A stretch of 64,000 bases of DNA from Diorhabda sublineata (taxonomy: Eukaryota; Arthropoda; Insecta; Coleoptera; Chrysomelidae). The stretch lies in the NCBI RefSeq assembly GCF_026230105.1, contig NC_079477.1, forward strand, positions 18,481,001 through 18,545,000, given 5' to 3'. Shown in pieces: positions 22,561-34,600 of this stretch. Every line of letters starts with the position of its first letter. Position 1 is the first letter of the stretch. A program made the position numbers and the translations under genes. A model generated the notes under the pieces. It was given only the letters and a program-made list of their open reading frames with translations. It was not told the DNA's origin and made no database searches.

Positions 22561-25094
22561 TCACACACGTTAGTGACTATACATTGATTTTTTTGGTGTA
22601 CCGGCTGTTTATTTCTGATTATCTCGATGCCCAATCTCATTTTACTGAGAACCAACTGATTCAAGACTCCTTTAAATGGAATCAAATACAAGAAAAAATA
22701 ATATAATGATTCACATACATAGGAACATGAGAACCATCAATAATAAACTATTTGTCTAAAATTTGTGGTTTTATTTTATAAATTTCATTGCAAATACCAA
22801 TAATTCAATCAAGAACTGTTACTATTTCTAATATATAGTAATTAAGAGAAAATCATTTATAAGTGTTAAAACAGATTTCAATTTTGACATTTTCAGATAA
22901 AAACTGAAATAAGTCAAAGCATCCATTTCTTATCTGTTTAAAAGACTAATGTTCAATCAAAAGAAACATAAAATGAAGATAATTCAGCAACAAAATCATA
23001 TAATGAAGATGTGAATCAACTACGGTGAGGATACAGTTAAAAAATTAGAGTTCTGGTCGAAAACTTAAATGAAACTTGCGAAACAGTTATCTTGAAGTTA
23101 TAGTTTAATAATAATAGTTATAGAGATAAAGAGAGCGAGAGAGAGAGAATAAAGAAAATTTGCTGCAAACCTCAATATTCCTAGTTCTAGTTTTTGCCAA
23201 CTTGGTAATAAAGATCTAGAAATCATCGTACTTTCTCACAAATTATCACCAATTGACCAACCGATTTATTGACCAACCTTCTTTGAATGATAAATTAATT
23301 CATTTTTTATATATTGTAACATGTTGGCCTGTTAAATCATAAAACTTTACAATTATGAATGAAATGAAAAATGCAATAAAGGGAATTAGTTAGACGCCAA
23401 CATTTATCTGAATTAAAAATACATACATATTTCAAAGAGATACTAGATAACAGATAAGCATTTTTCAGCAGCTTAAGACAGAAGAAGCAGAGATGGACTG
23501 AGGGAAAGAGAATGAAATAAATTAGCAATAAACCTACTTGAAATGATCATAGTGAAGTAATAGGGGAAACAGAAGAATTTAAAAAAATGTTCCTATTCTA
23601 AAAGTGAATAGAAAACAAGTTGGTATGGTAGAATTAAAAAAACTATCTGAAGAAAACGATATAATTATAGACAATACAGAATTAAGCGAATTAAGAGGGA
23701 AAGAAGTAGAAGGTAGAACCGTTCTCATCAAATTATACAAGCGGTAAAAAAATGGAGAGTTTAAAAGTTACAAATTCATGGTTGAATTAATATTTTATAT
23801 AAAGAAAGTTTATGAAAAGAAAATATTTGATCACATGCATATAAAGAGCGAGACAAAGAGAAAAAATACTTTCCTCAGATATAATAAAATAATTTTCTAC
23901 GGCAATATATGTGATAGATATCATTTTGTAGAAATTGAGATGAGCCCCCAGCGATTACCGAGTTTTTCAAAAACTCACTGACCTGCTGATCAATGCTGTT
24001 GTGACGTTTGTGCGGTAAATCAGTGGTTTGCAGAGATTTAAAAATCTTTCTTATTAAACGCATTAGAAATGCTGATATATCAATATGAAAAAATTAAGAA
24101 TATTAAGAAGAAAATATATTGAAAAATAAAATATTCACATTCTGAAATCTATTTTAGAGGCGGAGCAGAGAGACCTACTCTCCTAAAATAGATAACCCAT
24201 AAAAAATGGAGAAAAATAGTTTGGAACATTTTAAACAAATCATTTTTCTCCTAAGATTAAAAAAGTAGGCTCCTCAGAACTCGACGAGCAAGTCTTATGT
24301 TAATAATAATTATAGTTATGTCTATGGCGAATTTATCTAAACTACCTCATATCAAATGTCTGATTGTTTTGAATATCCGCCGTATAATTCGAATATAACG
24401 TAGAAATGACTTTTAAATAAATATTAAATTATTCAACTAACTAACTAAATAAAAATAACTCATTTTAAAGATTTGCAATATTTGATAAATACAGGATGAG
24501 AAAATAGTAAATACTGTGCTTAATCTATTCGTTTTCTTCTCCATAATGTTGTTCTAAGGATGTAAGTTTTTTTCTATGGAGTGCAAATCTTCACACTTTT
24601 TTTCTAAGTATCGACATAGGCAGGAAACTCATCAAACAAGTACCCATAACATTTACTTTGTATGCGTTTCAAGACTCTAGAACATGTTAATTTCACATAG
24701 AGAATAAATTATCGCAAAAGATGGCGTAAAAGCTAGTAGTAGTTATATGTTCGAAAACAAAGTACCGTACAGTACTGCTTGATACTGATTTTATGGCTTT
24801 AGTTTTATATTGACAATTCAACCACGCAATACTGCAATGTCGCATCGGTCAATATCGTCAATAATTGAACGAAATATTGTTATACAGTAAGCAACGAATG
24901 TTTCAAGAATAATCTAATTCTAATTGAATTCATTTTACATTTTGATGGTCACGGATATTGATTTGTCTATTCGTGCCAAGAAATCAGATTTATATGAAAG
25001 GAATGATAATCCAAACACTTTCTACGATCCATAACGAGTTTATTTCAAAGAACTAAATAATTGTTCCAATTGCAAATTTTTCATATATATACCG
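22561..25094. other. No supported gene; small open frame, hairpin and GA tract
   Basis: A short (GA)n tract lies at 23131-23148. At about 23587-23748 a + strand frame without an ATG at its start encodes a 50-residue lysine/glutamate-rich peptide (QVGMVELKKLSEEND.. to TVLIKLYKR, then stop). Its composition looks like genuine coding DNA, but I do not recognise it. A perfect 10-bp-stem hairpin lies at 24148-24192. Other frames are short. Confidence 0.4.
24148..24192. repeat. Inverted repeat (hairpin), 10-bp perfect arms
   Basis: TCTATTTTAG (24148-24157) and CTAAAATAGA (24183-24192) are perfectly complementary with a 25-base loop of higher GC. It could be a remnant of a small inverted-repeat element. 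No neighbouring element ends are recognisable. Confidence 0.6.
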
Positions 25095-25885
25095 TCTTCT
25101 ATACACCGACGCATCCAAAAACCTAATGACCTAGGAGCTGCAGTAATACTAGAGAACAAAATTCACACATTTAAACTATCTTCACATGTTAACGTTCACA
25201 CTGGAGAACTATATGCCATATTACAGGCCCTAGTCATCACTAGAAGAAATCAATACAATAAAACAGCAATAATTACAGACTTCATGAACTCAATACAAAC
25301 CATTCAACAACTTTTTCCCAAACACCCGAAGGGTATCTTTATTTAAACCCAATTACATCTTATCCACCAATCCAAGATAAACGTATCAATTATTTGGGTC
25401 CCATCATACACAGGCATCGCAGGAAACGGAAAAGCAGGTAAATGTGCCAAAGAAACAGCAGATAACAACGAAGCAACAATTGTATGCGGAGTGATAGCAA
25501 ACGACTATAAAGGGACAATCAAAACAAAAGTTCAGTGCAAGTGGCGAAGTGAGTGGAACAAATCGCAGTCGATATTAAAATATATAAAACCATTCGTCCA
25601 ACCATGGAGAAACAGTTTTTAAAATGGTACGGACCAAATAAAAATCGTTCGTTGAAGACTAGGACATACTAAAGTAACACACTCATATCTATTAAACCGA
25701 GAAAACCCACCAATATGTGAAACTTGTAACGAGATTCTAAACGTGAAACACTTATTGTTGAACTGTCGAAAGTACAAAAACCAAAGACTAACAAACAACT
25801 ATCCAAAAACCATACTTAACAATAATTGTAAAACCAAAAACTTAATGAAATATCTAAAAGACACTCGACTGTATCATAAATTGTG
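25095..25885 (+). pseudogene. Non-LTR retrotransposon RNase H domain and C-terminal zinc finger (fragment)
   Basis: Read on the + strand: YTDASKN, then LGAAVILENKIHTFKL, TGELYAILQALVI and AIITDFMNSIQTIQQLFP. After a stop it reads NVSIIWVPSYTGIAGNGKAG with KCAKETADN. These are the RNase H blocks with Asp, Glu and Asp of the active site; the last Asp (usually in 'GNExAD') is replaced by Gly in GNGKAG. Then come LGHTKVTHSYLLNRE and ICETCNEILNVKHLLLNC, the CCHC finger found at the end of I-like ORF2 proteins, and a stop near 25885. Frameshifts and stops interrupt it. The reverse transcriptase upstream is lost. The layout matches the I-like element at 31-34.6 kb, on the opposite strand. Confidence 0.75.
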
Positions 25886-26189
25886 AACAACTGACATGTC
25901 GCTAATAACCTTTGAAGTTGATACGACAACAAATACAAAAAAATTGATAGTTAACGAAAAGATGAACATGAGAACTAAGCGTTTTTGATGTCGCTTTTAC
26001 AATTAATGAAGCAAATGCTGCATTCGAATAAGTTTACTTATAAATTAAGTGAGATAAGAGTGGTAAATGATTATTTATCGCTCACTATATCAACCAGACA
26101 GGAAGTTAATTCTGCTTATTCACTGCCTCATATAGTTATAGGAGACAAAACGTTGCTAAACATTAAAAGAGACAAATTGTGAAAAAGTT

Positions 26190-26730
26190 TTCATGAATTA
26201 GCTTTCACTCGGAGGTGTTTCATATCATACTATGGATCATCGTGATCACCACAATGATTGCTTTGTTTTTGCGTGGTATTTCAATCAAATGATAGATTTA
26301 TTACCAACCAATTCTGTAATAGTTATGGGCAATGTTAATTCAAGAATGAAACCGTTAATTTATCCCTGAATGGAAAAAGCAAGAAGCCCATTGGCTAATA
26401 AAATAGCATTCAGCAAAATTTAAGAAAATAGCGTGAACATATAGAGAAAGAACATGTTAATATGTTGTGATTACCATCTTATAACTATTAACTAAAGCCC
26501 CAAATCTGTGCTCTAGTGAAGGAATATGTTGCAACAAAAAGTACAACGTACGTACGTATCAACTATTATGCCAACTTATATGAAAAATTTTAACGGGCAA
26601 CTTGCAAAACGCTACAAAACGCAGAGGAAGAAAAATTCCGGAAACTTTATGTGTTAGTAGAGGACATAATAGAACCAATTATTACTTCTAAATGGTTTGA
26701 TTAGGTGCTTTGAAGCACACATAACTGGAG
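26190..26730 (+). pseudogene. Tc1/mariner-superfamily (DDE_3) transposase fragment, second copy of the 7.8-9.1 kb family
   Basis: In one + strand frame WYFNQMIDLLPTNSVIVMGN corresponds to the '..YFSEMIKYLPADSVVVMDS' block of the 7761-9058 pseudogene, with the second catalytic Asp changed to Gly. In another frame KEYVATKSTTY and NAEEEKFRKLYVLVEDIIEP match its C-terminal 'AQVKGFVARHNTT' and 'EEENMWDLDYLIDRIVDP' segments. The first Asp block and the Glu block are not readable. It is dead, with many frameshifts. Confidence 0.65.
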
Positions 26731-26759
26731 AGAAGTAGACTGGTGACTTTGGTCTTTGA

Positions 26760-27200
26760 TATTTATGCATAAGTGCTTTTATTATTATATTTTCTGTACT
26801 TTCTTGAATAGTCAATTGTTTTGGTTTTATGTCCTATTTCTCCATTAAAACTTTCCTGCTATCTTTAGTTTTTACCATCGGAATCCCATTCTTATGACAA
26901 ATATCCTAAACAAATCTATTTTGCCAGAAAAAATTATTCAAGTTTCATTTTCTACTGATTCGTAGATTCTTTTCATGGTAGGTTGTTTGTTATATATCGC
27001 TGTATATGAATAAATTATTCTTCGAATTCATCAACGGATCCCTTGGCAGTTGAAGGTTTGTTGATGGTTTTTCGAGACACTTTGAAGCGTTGATTTTCTA
27101 TTACCTTCACCTCCAATACGTTTCAATGGGCGATAGAAACATTATACGGTTTGGCTGCTCTCTCCTGCAAACGGTTCAGTCAAATTTTTAAGGCATCCTT
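26760..27200 (-). pseudogene. Possible pogo-type transposase N-terminal relic
   Basis: The minus strand near 27180 reads LQERAAKPYNVSIAH, resembling the psq-type helix-turn-helix 'xlReAAkxyxVpxsTL' of pogo/jerky elements. Towards 26880 it reads ICHKNGIPMVKTKDSRKVL, similar to the second DNA-binding domain ('xxcakxGfPltkxdlxxxv'). Stops separate the two blocks. No catalytic region follows; the nearest DDE_1 core is at 5341-6010. Confidence 0.4.
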
Positions 27201-27354
27201 TCATTTTTCTATTTATATACCCTCCCATCACCTTTTCTATTCAAATTTACAAATTAATATACTCAATTTTTATACCATTTTAAATCATTCGATAAAGTAA
27301 CAACTGAAATATTGCTGGTATATTCGATTTTCAACGCAAATAAAAACAAATATT

Positions 27355-27605
27355 TATAATTGGATATAGCATCATTGTTTTTTAAAATATTTTCCATTAA
27401 GATCAAAATACTTTGGCATGCGTTTAAACCAATTGTCGAAGCATTTTTTCCATTCCGATTGAGGTCTTAAGGTGTAGAAAAACGTTGACCTCGCAATTTA
27501 TGTTTGATCTGCAAGAATAAAAAATATCACAAGGTATTTGAATTGATATGTGAGAGCTGGCATTGTCATGATTCGTCTTCTGTGATTAGTTACCCTGACG
27601 TTTTC
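27355..27605 (-). pseudogene. mariner transposase C-terminal fragment
   Basis: On the minus strand from about 27590 one frame reads NHDNASSH, the mariner 'LHDNAxxH' block with the second catalytic Asp. A switch of frame gives FLFLQIKHKLRGQRFST ('FLFpxLKxxLrGxrF'), and a third frame gives SEWKKCFDNWFKRMPKYFDL then NGKYFKK and a stop, which is the mariner C terminus. A deletion removes the 'PYSPDLAPxD' block with the third Asp. Confidence 0.7.
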
Positions 27606-30600
27606 GATGGAGGCGGATGTCATCTATGAGTGCTTAGCACTCCAACGAGTGGGATTCACTCACTTAGGCAAACCTCACAACTTGTTTAACGACATCAAAA
27701 GGTCTAAGCGGAAGCGTCTGATCGGCTTCTCAAAGGACATCGGTCTAGTACGTACATAAAAATAATCAAAGACTTTTAATAAAGATAAAAATAAGTACTT
27801 TTATAACTATTTCATAGTAATTTCGCCACTTAAATATAGAATTATTGGTTAATACCCTAGAGTTTAGCTAAGTTATACTTTGCGACGTACTACCATCAAG
27901 GTTTTCAGGGTGGTCATTAACAACCTAGAGGAAATTCAGATGAGAAAGGCATCAATATACGTTTTTACTCTGCTTCATGATAATGTGTATAGACTTTTGC
28001 ATTAGAATCGGTGCTATCATACAAATAATCTTGGTTGGCTGCGCTCATAGAAAGAAAGGTGCATATGGTTAGAGTTGATTTTATTGACGTCATAATAATA
28101 AAAAACGACTTTTAAATATAAATATGATAACATCAGCGAAAGAAAGAGATTTCGAAGATATTAAAACTTAAATAACATATGCAGAATCTAGATTAATACA
28201 TATTCTAACAAAAAAATTATACAATACTAACTAGATAATTTATCTAGTAATTGGAAAATAGCAACAATTATAAATACCTCGCATGTGTGTGAATTCTCCA
28301 TTAATATTAACGCTCATTTGGTATGTACAACTAAAGTATATACGTTCATTGTTACGAACCAATGTATTAAGATTATCGTAGTTTTCATCAGATATACTCA
28401 CTTCCTTTGTAGTAGTACCTTAACATGTCGAATGAGGATCGTTGACCTCATAAACTCGACTAAAAATGAAGCTTTTTAGCAATTTTGATTTCAGTGGCAT
28501 GACAAACCACCCGTGGAATATTGTGTTTCAACTAGACCTTTTTCATCTAACGTATTCGTAGGTGAAGGATGTGAGAATTTTTGAGGTTGTAACTAATATT
28601 ACCACTTTTTTAAAGACCAATAACTCATTTTAGTAACCGAAATTTTACAAAATTCTCAAAGAAAATTGAGGTTTGCATTTTAATTATACGTAATAATATA
28701 CAGAGTGAATCTGCAGTATAACTTTAAGTATTTAAAAGTTTAAAGCAAGTTGTTCTATTTTGTATGTTCAAGAATGTCAACATTTATTAGATCGGGCAGT
28801 ATTATCTTCCTTTTTTTTTGTTGATTTAGTTTCAATTGAATTAATATAGAGAAGACCACATGCGGTTAACTTTTGTTCACTATAACTTTTGAGAATTCTG
28901 TTAGAAGAAATTTATTAGCGGTCCTTTCGGATTTTCTGATCCGATTTTTTCCATTACAGGAGGTTCATCTGTTCATTTGTAGAATAGTTGCTGTTCGGAA
29001 AGCCATTTGTTTTGATGAACTAACAGAATTTAGTCCTCACGTATAATCAAATATTAACAATGTTGAACGTTTGTGTTGCTGATGAACGACATTTTCTCTA
29101 TTTAGACAATAACACAAGAGTGTTTGAATGCACTTTCCACTTTCATAGTATACCTTATCTAGAACTACCCAACTTCAATCTTATCAAGAATACTTGTCAC
29201 CAAAAGCCGTGAATTTCCATTAACAATACCTTCCTCCACAAAAACACTCTAAAAACTTACCTTTAAGACAAATGAATCCAGACTACTTCAACAACCTTGT
29301 TCAAAGTACAATTCTTATTTTCGTCTCTCGGGCAATTGCTATGGGTCCGAATTGGTTCAAAATTAGCATACATGGCTTTTTTGGTGGCGGATTGATGTTA
29401 TTAGAGTTTGGTTGAAAACAAATGAATATTTCGAGGGGTCGCAGTGCAAAAAAAGTGGTTTTTGACCTTCGCTCACCTCTGCAGGTCAAACGAAAAGCGA
29501 CTGAAAAATGAAATTTCACATGTAGGTTCAATTAGTTGCGAGATGATTTCCTGTCTAAAGTCGAAACTTTCCATCTCCACCCCTCTCCATTTTATGGTCA
29601 TTTTTGTTATATTTTCTTATTTTTTTCCAGAAAAAGTTTAACTAGAGGGTTCGAACTTCGCATGCAAGTAGGGGTGATGTTGAAGAATTGTCTTTCTCAA
29701 GTTCAAAGTTTTCTTCTTCAGTTCTTCTAGCACAAAACGCCCGAAATCATTTTGATCGTTGTAATTGTGTAAGTGTAAATATAAATGTAAGGCCATTCTC
29801 GCATCGATAATACCTTTAAATAAAGTAAATTACTGTGGTTTTACAACATTCCTTAAAAAGAAGTGTAAGAATTTCCAATTACGTTAAAAGATACTACAGA
29901 TAAATCTAGTACAGAAATAATATCATGATTTTAAGTCATATCGAGAGGTTTAAGAAATAAGAAATGAAGGAAATTTATTATATATACTATACTACTTACA
30001 TTTTACTGACGATGTGGGCTCCGCCGCTAACCCTGGCCGGGGTAATTCCATTGTAAATCCCACAATCAATACTGGATCTCCAGAAGAACTTCACTATTGA
30101 TTCCGAAAAGTGACGACATGAACATATCTAACAATTTTTTATTTGGATTCACATTCAAAGTACTGGTTCGTAATAGGTCAGATGACTGTTCACGTAATGA
30201 TAATTATTGACTATTTGAATGGTAGTAAACTCTCATCTACCTTGTTATCAAGTTGTTTCATTCTAATTCTAGCGTAATAGATCGTTTCAAACTGATATAT
30301 TTTTTGCTCCAGCTAACACAAATTGATAATCTCTAGATTGCTTTGAATCATATACATACACCCTCTACGTATTGGGTAATTGATATGTTCCGTTCTACAA
30401 ATATACGGTGTTGTTCGCTATATTTTATTATTTTGCTGGTACCTATTTCACGATAATTTCATGTTATTTTCTCTGAATTGATATGAATTATTGATCTATA
30501 TTTGTTTTGTACGAATAAAGTCTAAACATACTTATCGTAAAGTAATTATGGGTTTACAATGTCACGAATTTTTCAAACCTATAACCCAACATCCTTATCA

Positions 30601-31022
30601 GTAAATATTGGTTCCATCCAGTTCGTTACATCGACTGATCAAGGTAATTCTTTTCAACGTGTATCATATCTGATAGAACTGTATATTTCATGGTTGGAGT
30701 AAATGAATCATATGAATTGCTTTTAGAACAAAGCAATTTCAATGTTTCCAATTTTCAGTGCTAATTATAATAGAAATTCGTGTTGAAATTTTACTCTACC
30801 CTACTAATTAGAATCGAGATCTATCGGTATGAAAACAATAATGATAATTTTAAACTATAATTTTAAAATATAATTAATTTTTCAGTGGATGAATCTACTC
30901 CACAAAAATAATTTAACGTCTTTAGCTGTAATTCTAACAAAGGTTGAATTTGTTAATATTTGTAGTTCTTTCATAACGGCAAGTAAATCAACATCATCAA
31001 ATAAAAAAATCATTTTGAGATA
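27606..31022. other. No supported gene
   Basis: AT-rich DNA with short frames. A less AT-rich, repeat-like patch occupies about 29320-29720. It contains a perfect 8-bp-stem hairpin (TTTGACCT at 29461-29468, AGGTCAAA at 29483-29490) and overlapping frames on both strands without recognisable products. A small GC-rich island (CCGCCGCTAACC..GGCCGGGG) lies near 30021-30046. I could not identify either patch. Confidence 0.4.
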
Positions 31023-31048
31023 AATATATATATATATATATATATTAA
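31023..31048. repeat. (TA)n microsatellite at the 3' border of the I-like element
   Basis: A run of about 12 TA units abuts the truncated coding sequence of the antisense I-like element. See the finding on (TA)n tracts at element ends. Confidence 0.9.
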
Positions 31049-33240
31049 TTTAGAATATTCTCCGCAGTCGGTGAGGATGTGCTTAACAGTCACAGGAACT
31101 TAACAAGTTCGGCAGACAGGACGACTTTCTGACGACATCAAATAGCCGTGAGTAAGTTCCGTGTGGTTGATGCGAAGTCTTCTTATTGTTACAGATTCTC
31201 TCCTATTCAAAAAGTTTAGGGAAATGTGAGAAGTAGTTGGGTGAATGTGATGTAGAACTGTAGTACTCTTGCTCCATGTATCGCGCCAAGATTTTTTAAT
31301 GAGGTATTTGAAGTTAATCTTCAGATCATTGGCCAACTGAACTGGTATTTCAGAATGATTCTTTGTGGCTTCCTTGGCATGGCGATCGGCACATCCGTTT
31401 CCAGCAATTCCAGTATGCGATGGAAGACAGATGAGAGAGACTGTTATATCAAGAGCAATGAGAGTTTGGTAGCTGTCATGAATGTTTTGGACTATTGGAT
31501 GGTCGGTAAATATGGTTGTGATTGACTGTATGGATGAAAGTACAGTACAGTACAGTACAGTACATATGGCGATATGTTTATGGGGAGGAGAAATATATTT
31601 GAAAGCATAAAGGATATTGTATATTTCACCAGTGTAAACACTACACGTCGAGGGTAAACGGAAAGAACTTATAAGTTCTTGGTTTGTAGTGACTGTGAAT
31701 TCAGCTTTGGAGGCATTTATATAGAGAATTAGGTCGAAGGATTTTTTATGTAGAATTTCCAAGAATGCTTTCTCTACAAGAACGCTAGGGGATTCTTGTT
31801 TATTGTAGTTAATGTAGAAGGTTAGTGAGATATCTACTATGGGAATATTTTTTATCCAAGAAGGAGGAGAAAGCAAAGAAAGTGAAAAGGTTGGTATTTT
31901 GGAGTAGAGGTGCGAGCAATTGAGGAATTGAATTTACAATTGTTCGTGAGTTAGTAGGTAAGGAAGTGGTGGTAAGTAGCGAATGGACAGGATTAGAAGG
32001 ATTGGAAGATACTTTAGCAGCATATGACAGGAGAAGAGATTGTTGTCTTAAGGATAGTGGTGTCTCATTAGCTTCAACATTGACACTAACGGCGGGGCTT
32101 GAGCGAAAGGCACCAAGGCAAACGCGAAGAGCGGTGTTGTGTACAGTGTTCAATAAGTCAGTTTTAGACATGGAAGCGACATATAAATAAAACAACCATA
32201 GTCAAGCTTTCAGCGTTTGAGAGCTCTGTAAGCTCTTAGAAGTATAGTATATGTTCAGCCTCTTTAGGCAAATGCCTTTTACATCATGAATATGGTGATT
32301 CCAGTTGAGTCAAAAGAGAGAATCAAAAGTCATACCAAGGACTTTGCACTGATTCACAATAGGTAGAGGGAAGTTATCAAAGAAAATTTGAGGTGAGTGA
32401 ATAGATATTCTTCGAGAGAATTTTATCAACATGGATTTGTTTCGGGAAAATGATAATCCTAGGTAGGGGGATCTCTCTTATAGTAGATTTATTGCGTTTT
32501 GGAGCAGTTGACATGTAGAGGGGACGTATTTACCGTGGCAATAAATGCGTATTGGTCATATTTTACGGGAGATGGGAAATTGTCACATAGCTCATTTATT
32601 GTGAGGATAAATAAAGTAGAGCTTAATACTGAAGCTTGAGGGATGCCAGTATTTTGTGGATGAGGAAGGGGGAGCTTACCGTTTGCGGAAACCCTGAAAA
32701 TTCTATCAGTTAGGAAATTATGGATGAATGATAATATGTTACCATGTAGATTGTATTGAGTAAGTTTATTCAGTATTGCACTTCTGGATATAGAGTCAAA
32801 AGCCCCACATAATGTGATATGCATTAAAGTCTCCAATAAGAATGTATGGTTGGGGAAGCTGACTAATTAGGTCTGTTAACTCTTTTTCATCAAGGGGTTG
32901 GTCGGTCCAGTGGAATGTATATACTGCAAATGGTAAGTTTATTGGGGCACCAAGTAGTGACAGCTACTACTCCAAGGTTTGTTGATAATAGGAGGTGAGA
33001 TGAGTATATATCGCTGGATACAAATATTGAAGTACCGCCACTGACTCTTTTGCAGTTGGCACGGATGTAATGATATCCTTCAAAGTTTCTCAAATTGCAT
33101 TTATGATCAATTTTGAAGTTGGTTTCTTGGAGACAAAGGATGTCAGGTTTGTGGAAAGAAATGATTTTCTGAATTCTTTCTAGTCTAGGATAAAATCCAT
33201 CGCAGTTCCACTGTATCAGGGAGAATGTACTTGTTTAAGA
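31049..33240 (-). pseudogene. I-like ORF2 pseudogene: endonuclease - reverse transcriptase - RNase H
   Basis: The minus strand begins with LIQWNCDGFYPRL and ILCLQETNFK, endonuclease motifs carrying the catalytic Asn and Glu. ANCKRVSGGTSIFV and CSIYIPLDRP follow, then LIGDFNAYHIMWG. This last block fuses directly to GAFDSISRSAILNK, motif A of the reverse transcriptase, so the end of the endonuclease and the reverse-transcriptase fingers are deleted (junction near 32812). TGIPQASVLSSTLF is motif B. The YADD box is damaged (YDQYAFIAT). After the thumb (LLNTVHNTALRVCLGAFRSS, 32160-32090), RNase H shows Asn for the first Asp (LYINASKAE), then TGEIYNIL, TIFTDHPIVQNI and SHTGIAGNGCADRHAKEA. VCRTC, a stop, then VTVKHILTDCGEYSKL complete a CCHC finger that runs into (TA)n. 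Confidence 0.8.
31535..31566. repeat. Pentanucleotide repeat (TACAG)n inside the RNase H pseudogene
   Basis: About five tandem copies of the 5-mer AGTAC/TACAG occur within the RNase H coding region (minus-strand residues TVLYCTVLS). This is a small in-place expansion in a non-functional coding sequence. Confidence 0.8.
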
Positions 33241-33599
33241 AAGAAGGGAGAGATTATTTACTGAGATAATGTCAAGGAGTCAGTGGTGCTCCCATCATCA
33301 GTAATAGACATTTCGGAAGGAGTTTTTTGCTCGGGGTGAAGTTTAAAGTTAATTCTAATGATTAGTCGTGTAATATGGTTTTTTAAAGATGTTTCTTTTA
33401 TAATATTAGGTGAAATTTGGGAGGAATCCTTCAGAAGAAGGGTTGTGTCGGAAATAATTTTGTTGATACCATACGTGTTTTCAAGAAACGCAATAAATTG
33501 GGTGCCGGTACCTTATGAAGAGACAATCGTTTTTAGATTTTTTTGTCTTTTTTTTCGCAGGGTTTCTGGAGCTAGATAATGAAAATTCGGGAGAAGGCA

Positions 33600-34600
33600 T
33601 TGGATCTGGATGAGTATCAGTAGGAGATATAGAATGTGGTGAATCGAGGCTGCTGTCATTCGAACGGGGACGTTTTTCGCCAGTTTTTGATAAGGAAATT
33701 AGAGAGGGAAAATGAGAAACGGTGTCCTCCGAGTATACTACTGGAATAACTGAAGTATTAATAGTGGCAGTAAGGTCAGCACAAGAGGAGGGGATGAGAT
33801 TGACCGAATCATTGGGAGAAGGATCTTGAGGGATGGAAGTGCTGGAGAATGAATCAGCAGTGTGCCCAGCCTGTTTGCAGAGACAGCATTCAAGTTTGTC
33901 GGTAGAAATGAATATTCTGTATGTTGTATTTTCAAGATTAATGACAGTCGAAGTTTGAAGAAAAAATCATTATTGGTTGGTAATACGTAAGTTACTCGGC
34001 GGAAGCTGAACACATGTGCGTATTCATTATCAGGTGAACCACATTTGACGTATGATATAGGAGAGGTGAGTGATAACCCTAGTTCTTGCAGTGCTTTCTC
34101 GATGACGGAATGGGGAATGGATGGACAAACATTGGAATTGAGTATTCTTTTGGTTGGAGATATAAGCCGACGTATAGGGATTAAATTGGAATTAACTGGG
34201 ATGCTTTGGTTGGTTTTCAGAAGTTCGTCGACTTGAGGCATCGATGATAAATAAATGTATATGCGACCGTGTTATATTCTGGATGCGAAAATGACATTTT
34301 TAGGAGAGACGATGCTACCTATTGATTTAATGTAATCAAATAGTACAGTGTTGGGGATAGAAGGCATAATGATGGCCTGATCTCGTGAGGGCACTGAGGT
34401 AACTGCAGTATATGATTGAGGTGGAGAGTGAATATTTGGATTGGTTTTTTGTAGTGGGGGGAGGTTAGGCATATTGCTGTGATCCTGGTTGCCAAATTCA
34501 CAGTCAATAGATGAAAAAATAATTGAAACGGATCAAATATATAAATAAATCTCAGCTCGAGAAAAACCAAACGGTCTGTGTCTCTCTCAGTGATTGGCCT
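33600..34600 (-). pseudogene. I-like ORF1 (Gag-like) pseudogene
   Basis: Two frames carry the product. The first (34472-34272) reads MPNLPPLQKTNPN and SYTAVTSVPSRDQAIIMPS, then NTVLFDYIKSIGS. The second (34241-33900) reads LLKTNQSIPVNSN, IPHSVIEKALQELGL and SPISYVKCGSPDNEYAHVFS. In a third frame near 33890 the sequence ECCLCKQAGHTADSF is a CCHC zinc knuckle (C-x2-C-x4-H-x4-C) whose last Cys has become Phe. Proline/serine-rich sequence follows, as is common in insect Gag-like ORF1. It would bind element RNA. Frameshifts kill it. Confidence 0.7.

Larger units (their letters stand above)
31049..34600 (-). mobile_element. I-like non-LTR retrotransposon, antisense, internally deleted
   Basis: Read from right to left, the element shows a Gag-like ORF1 (about 34570-33600), an endonuclease (33240-32815), a reverse transcriptase (32815-31810), RNase H (31810-31150) and the start of a C-terminal CCHC finger. 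The right border is not sharply defined (about 34560-34620). The left border is the (TA)n tract at 31023-31048, which is reached while the frame is still coding, so the end of ORF2 and the whole 3' UTR are missing. An RNase H behind the reverse transcriptase places it with I-like rather than Jockey elements. An intact element would be clearly longer; this copy is dead. Confidence 0.8.

Noticed and set aside
31966..32190. 74-codon + strand frame
   Set aside because: It is antisense to the thumb region of the I-like reverse transcriptase, which explains the conserved-looking composition.
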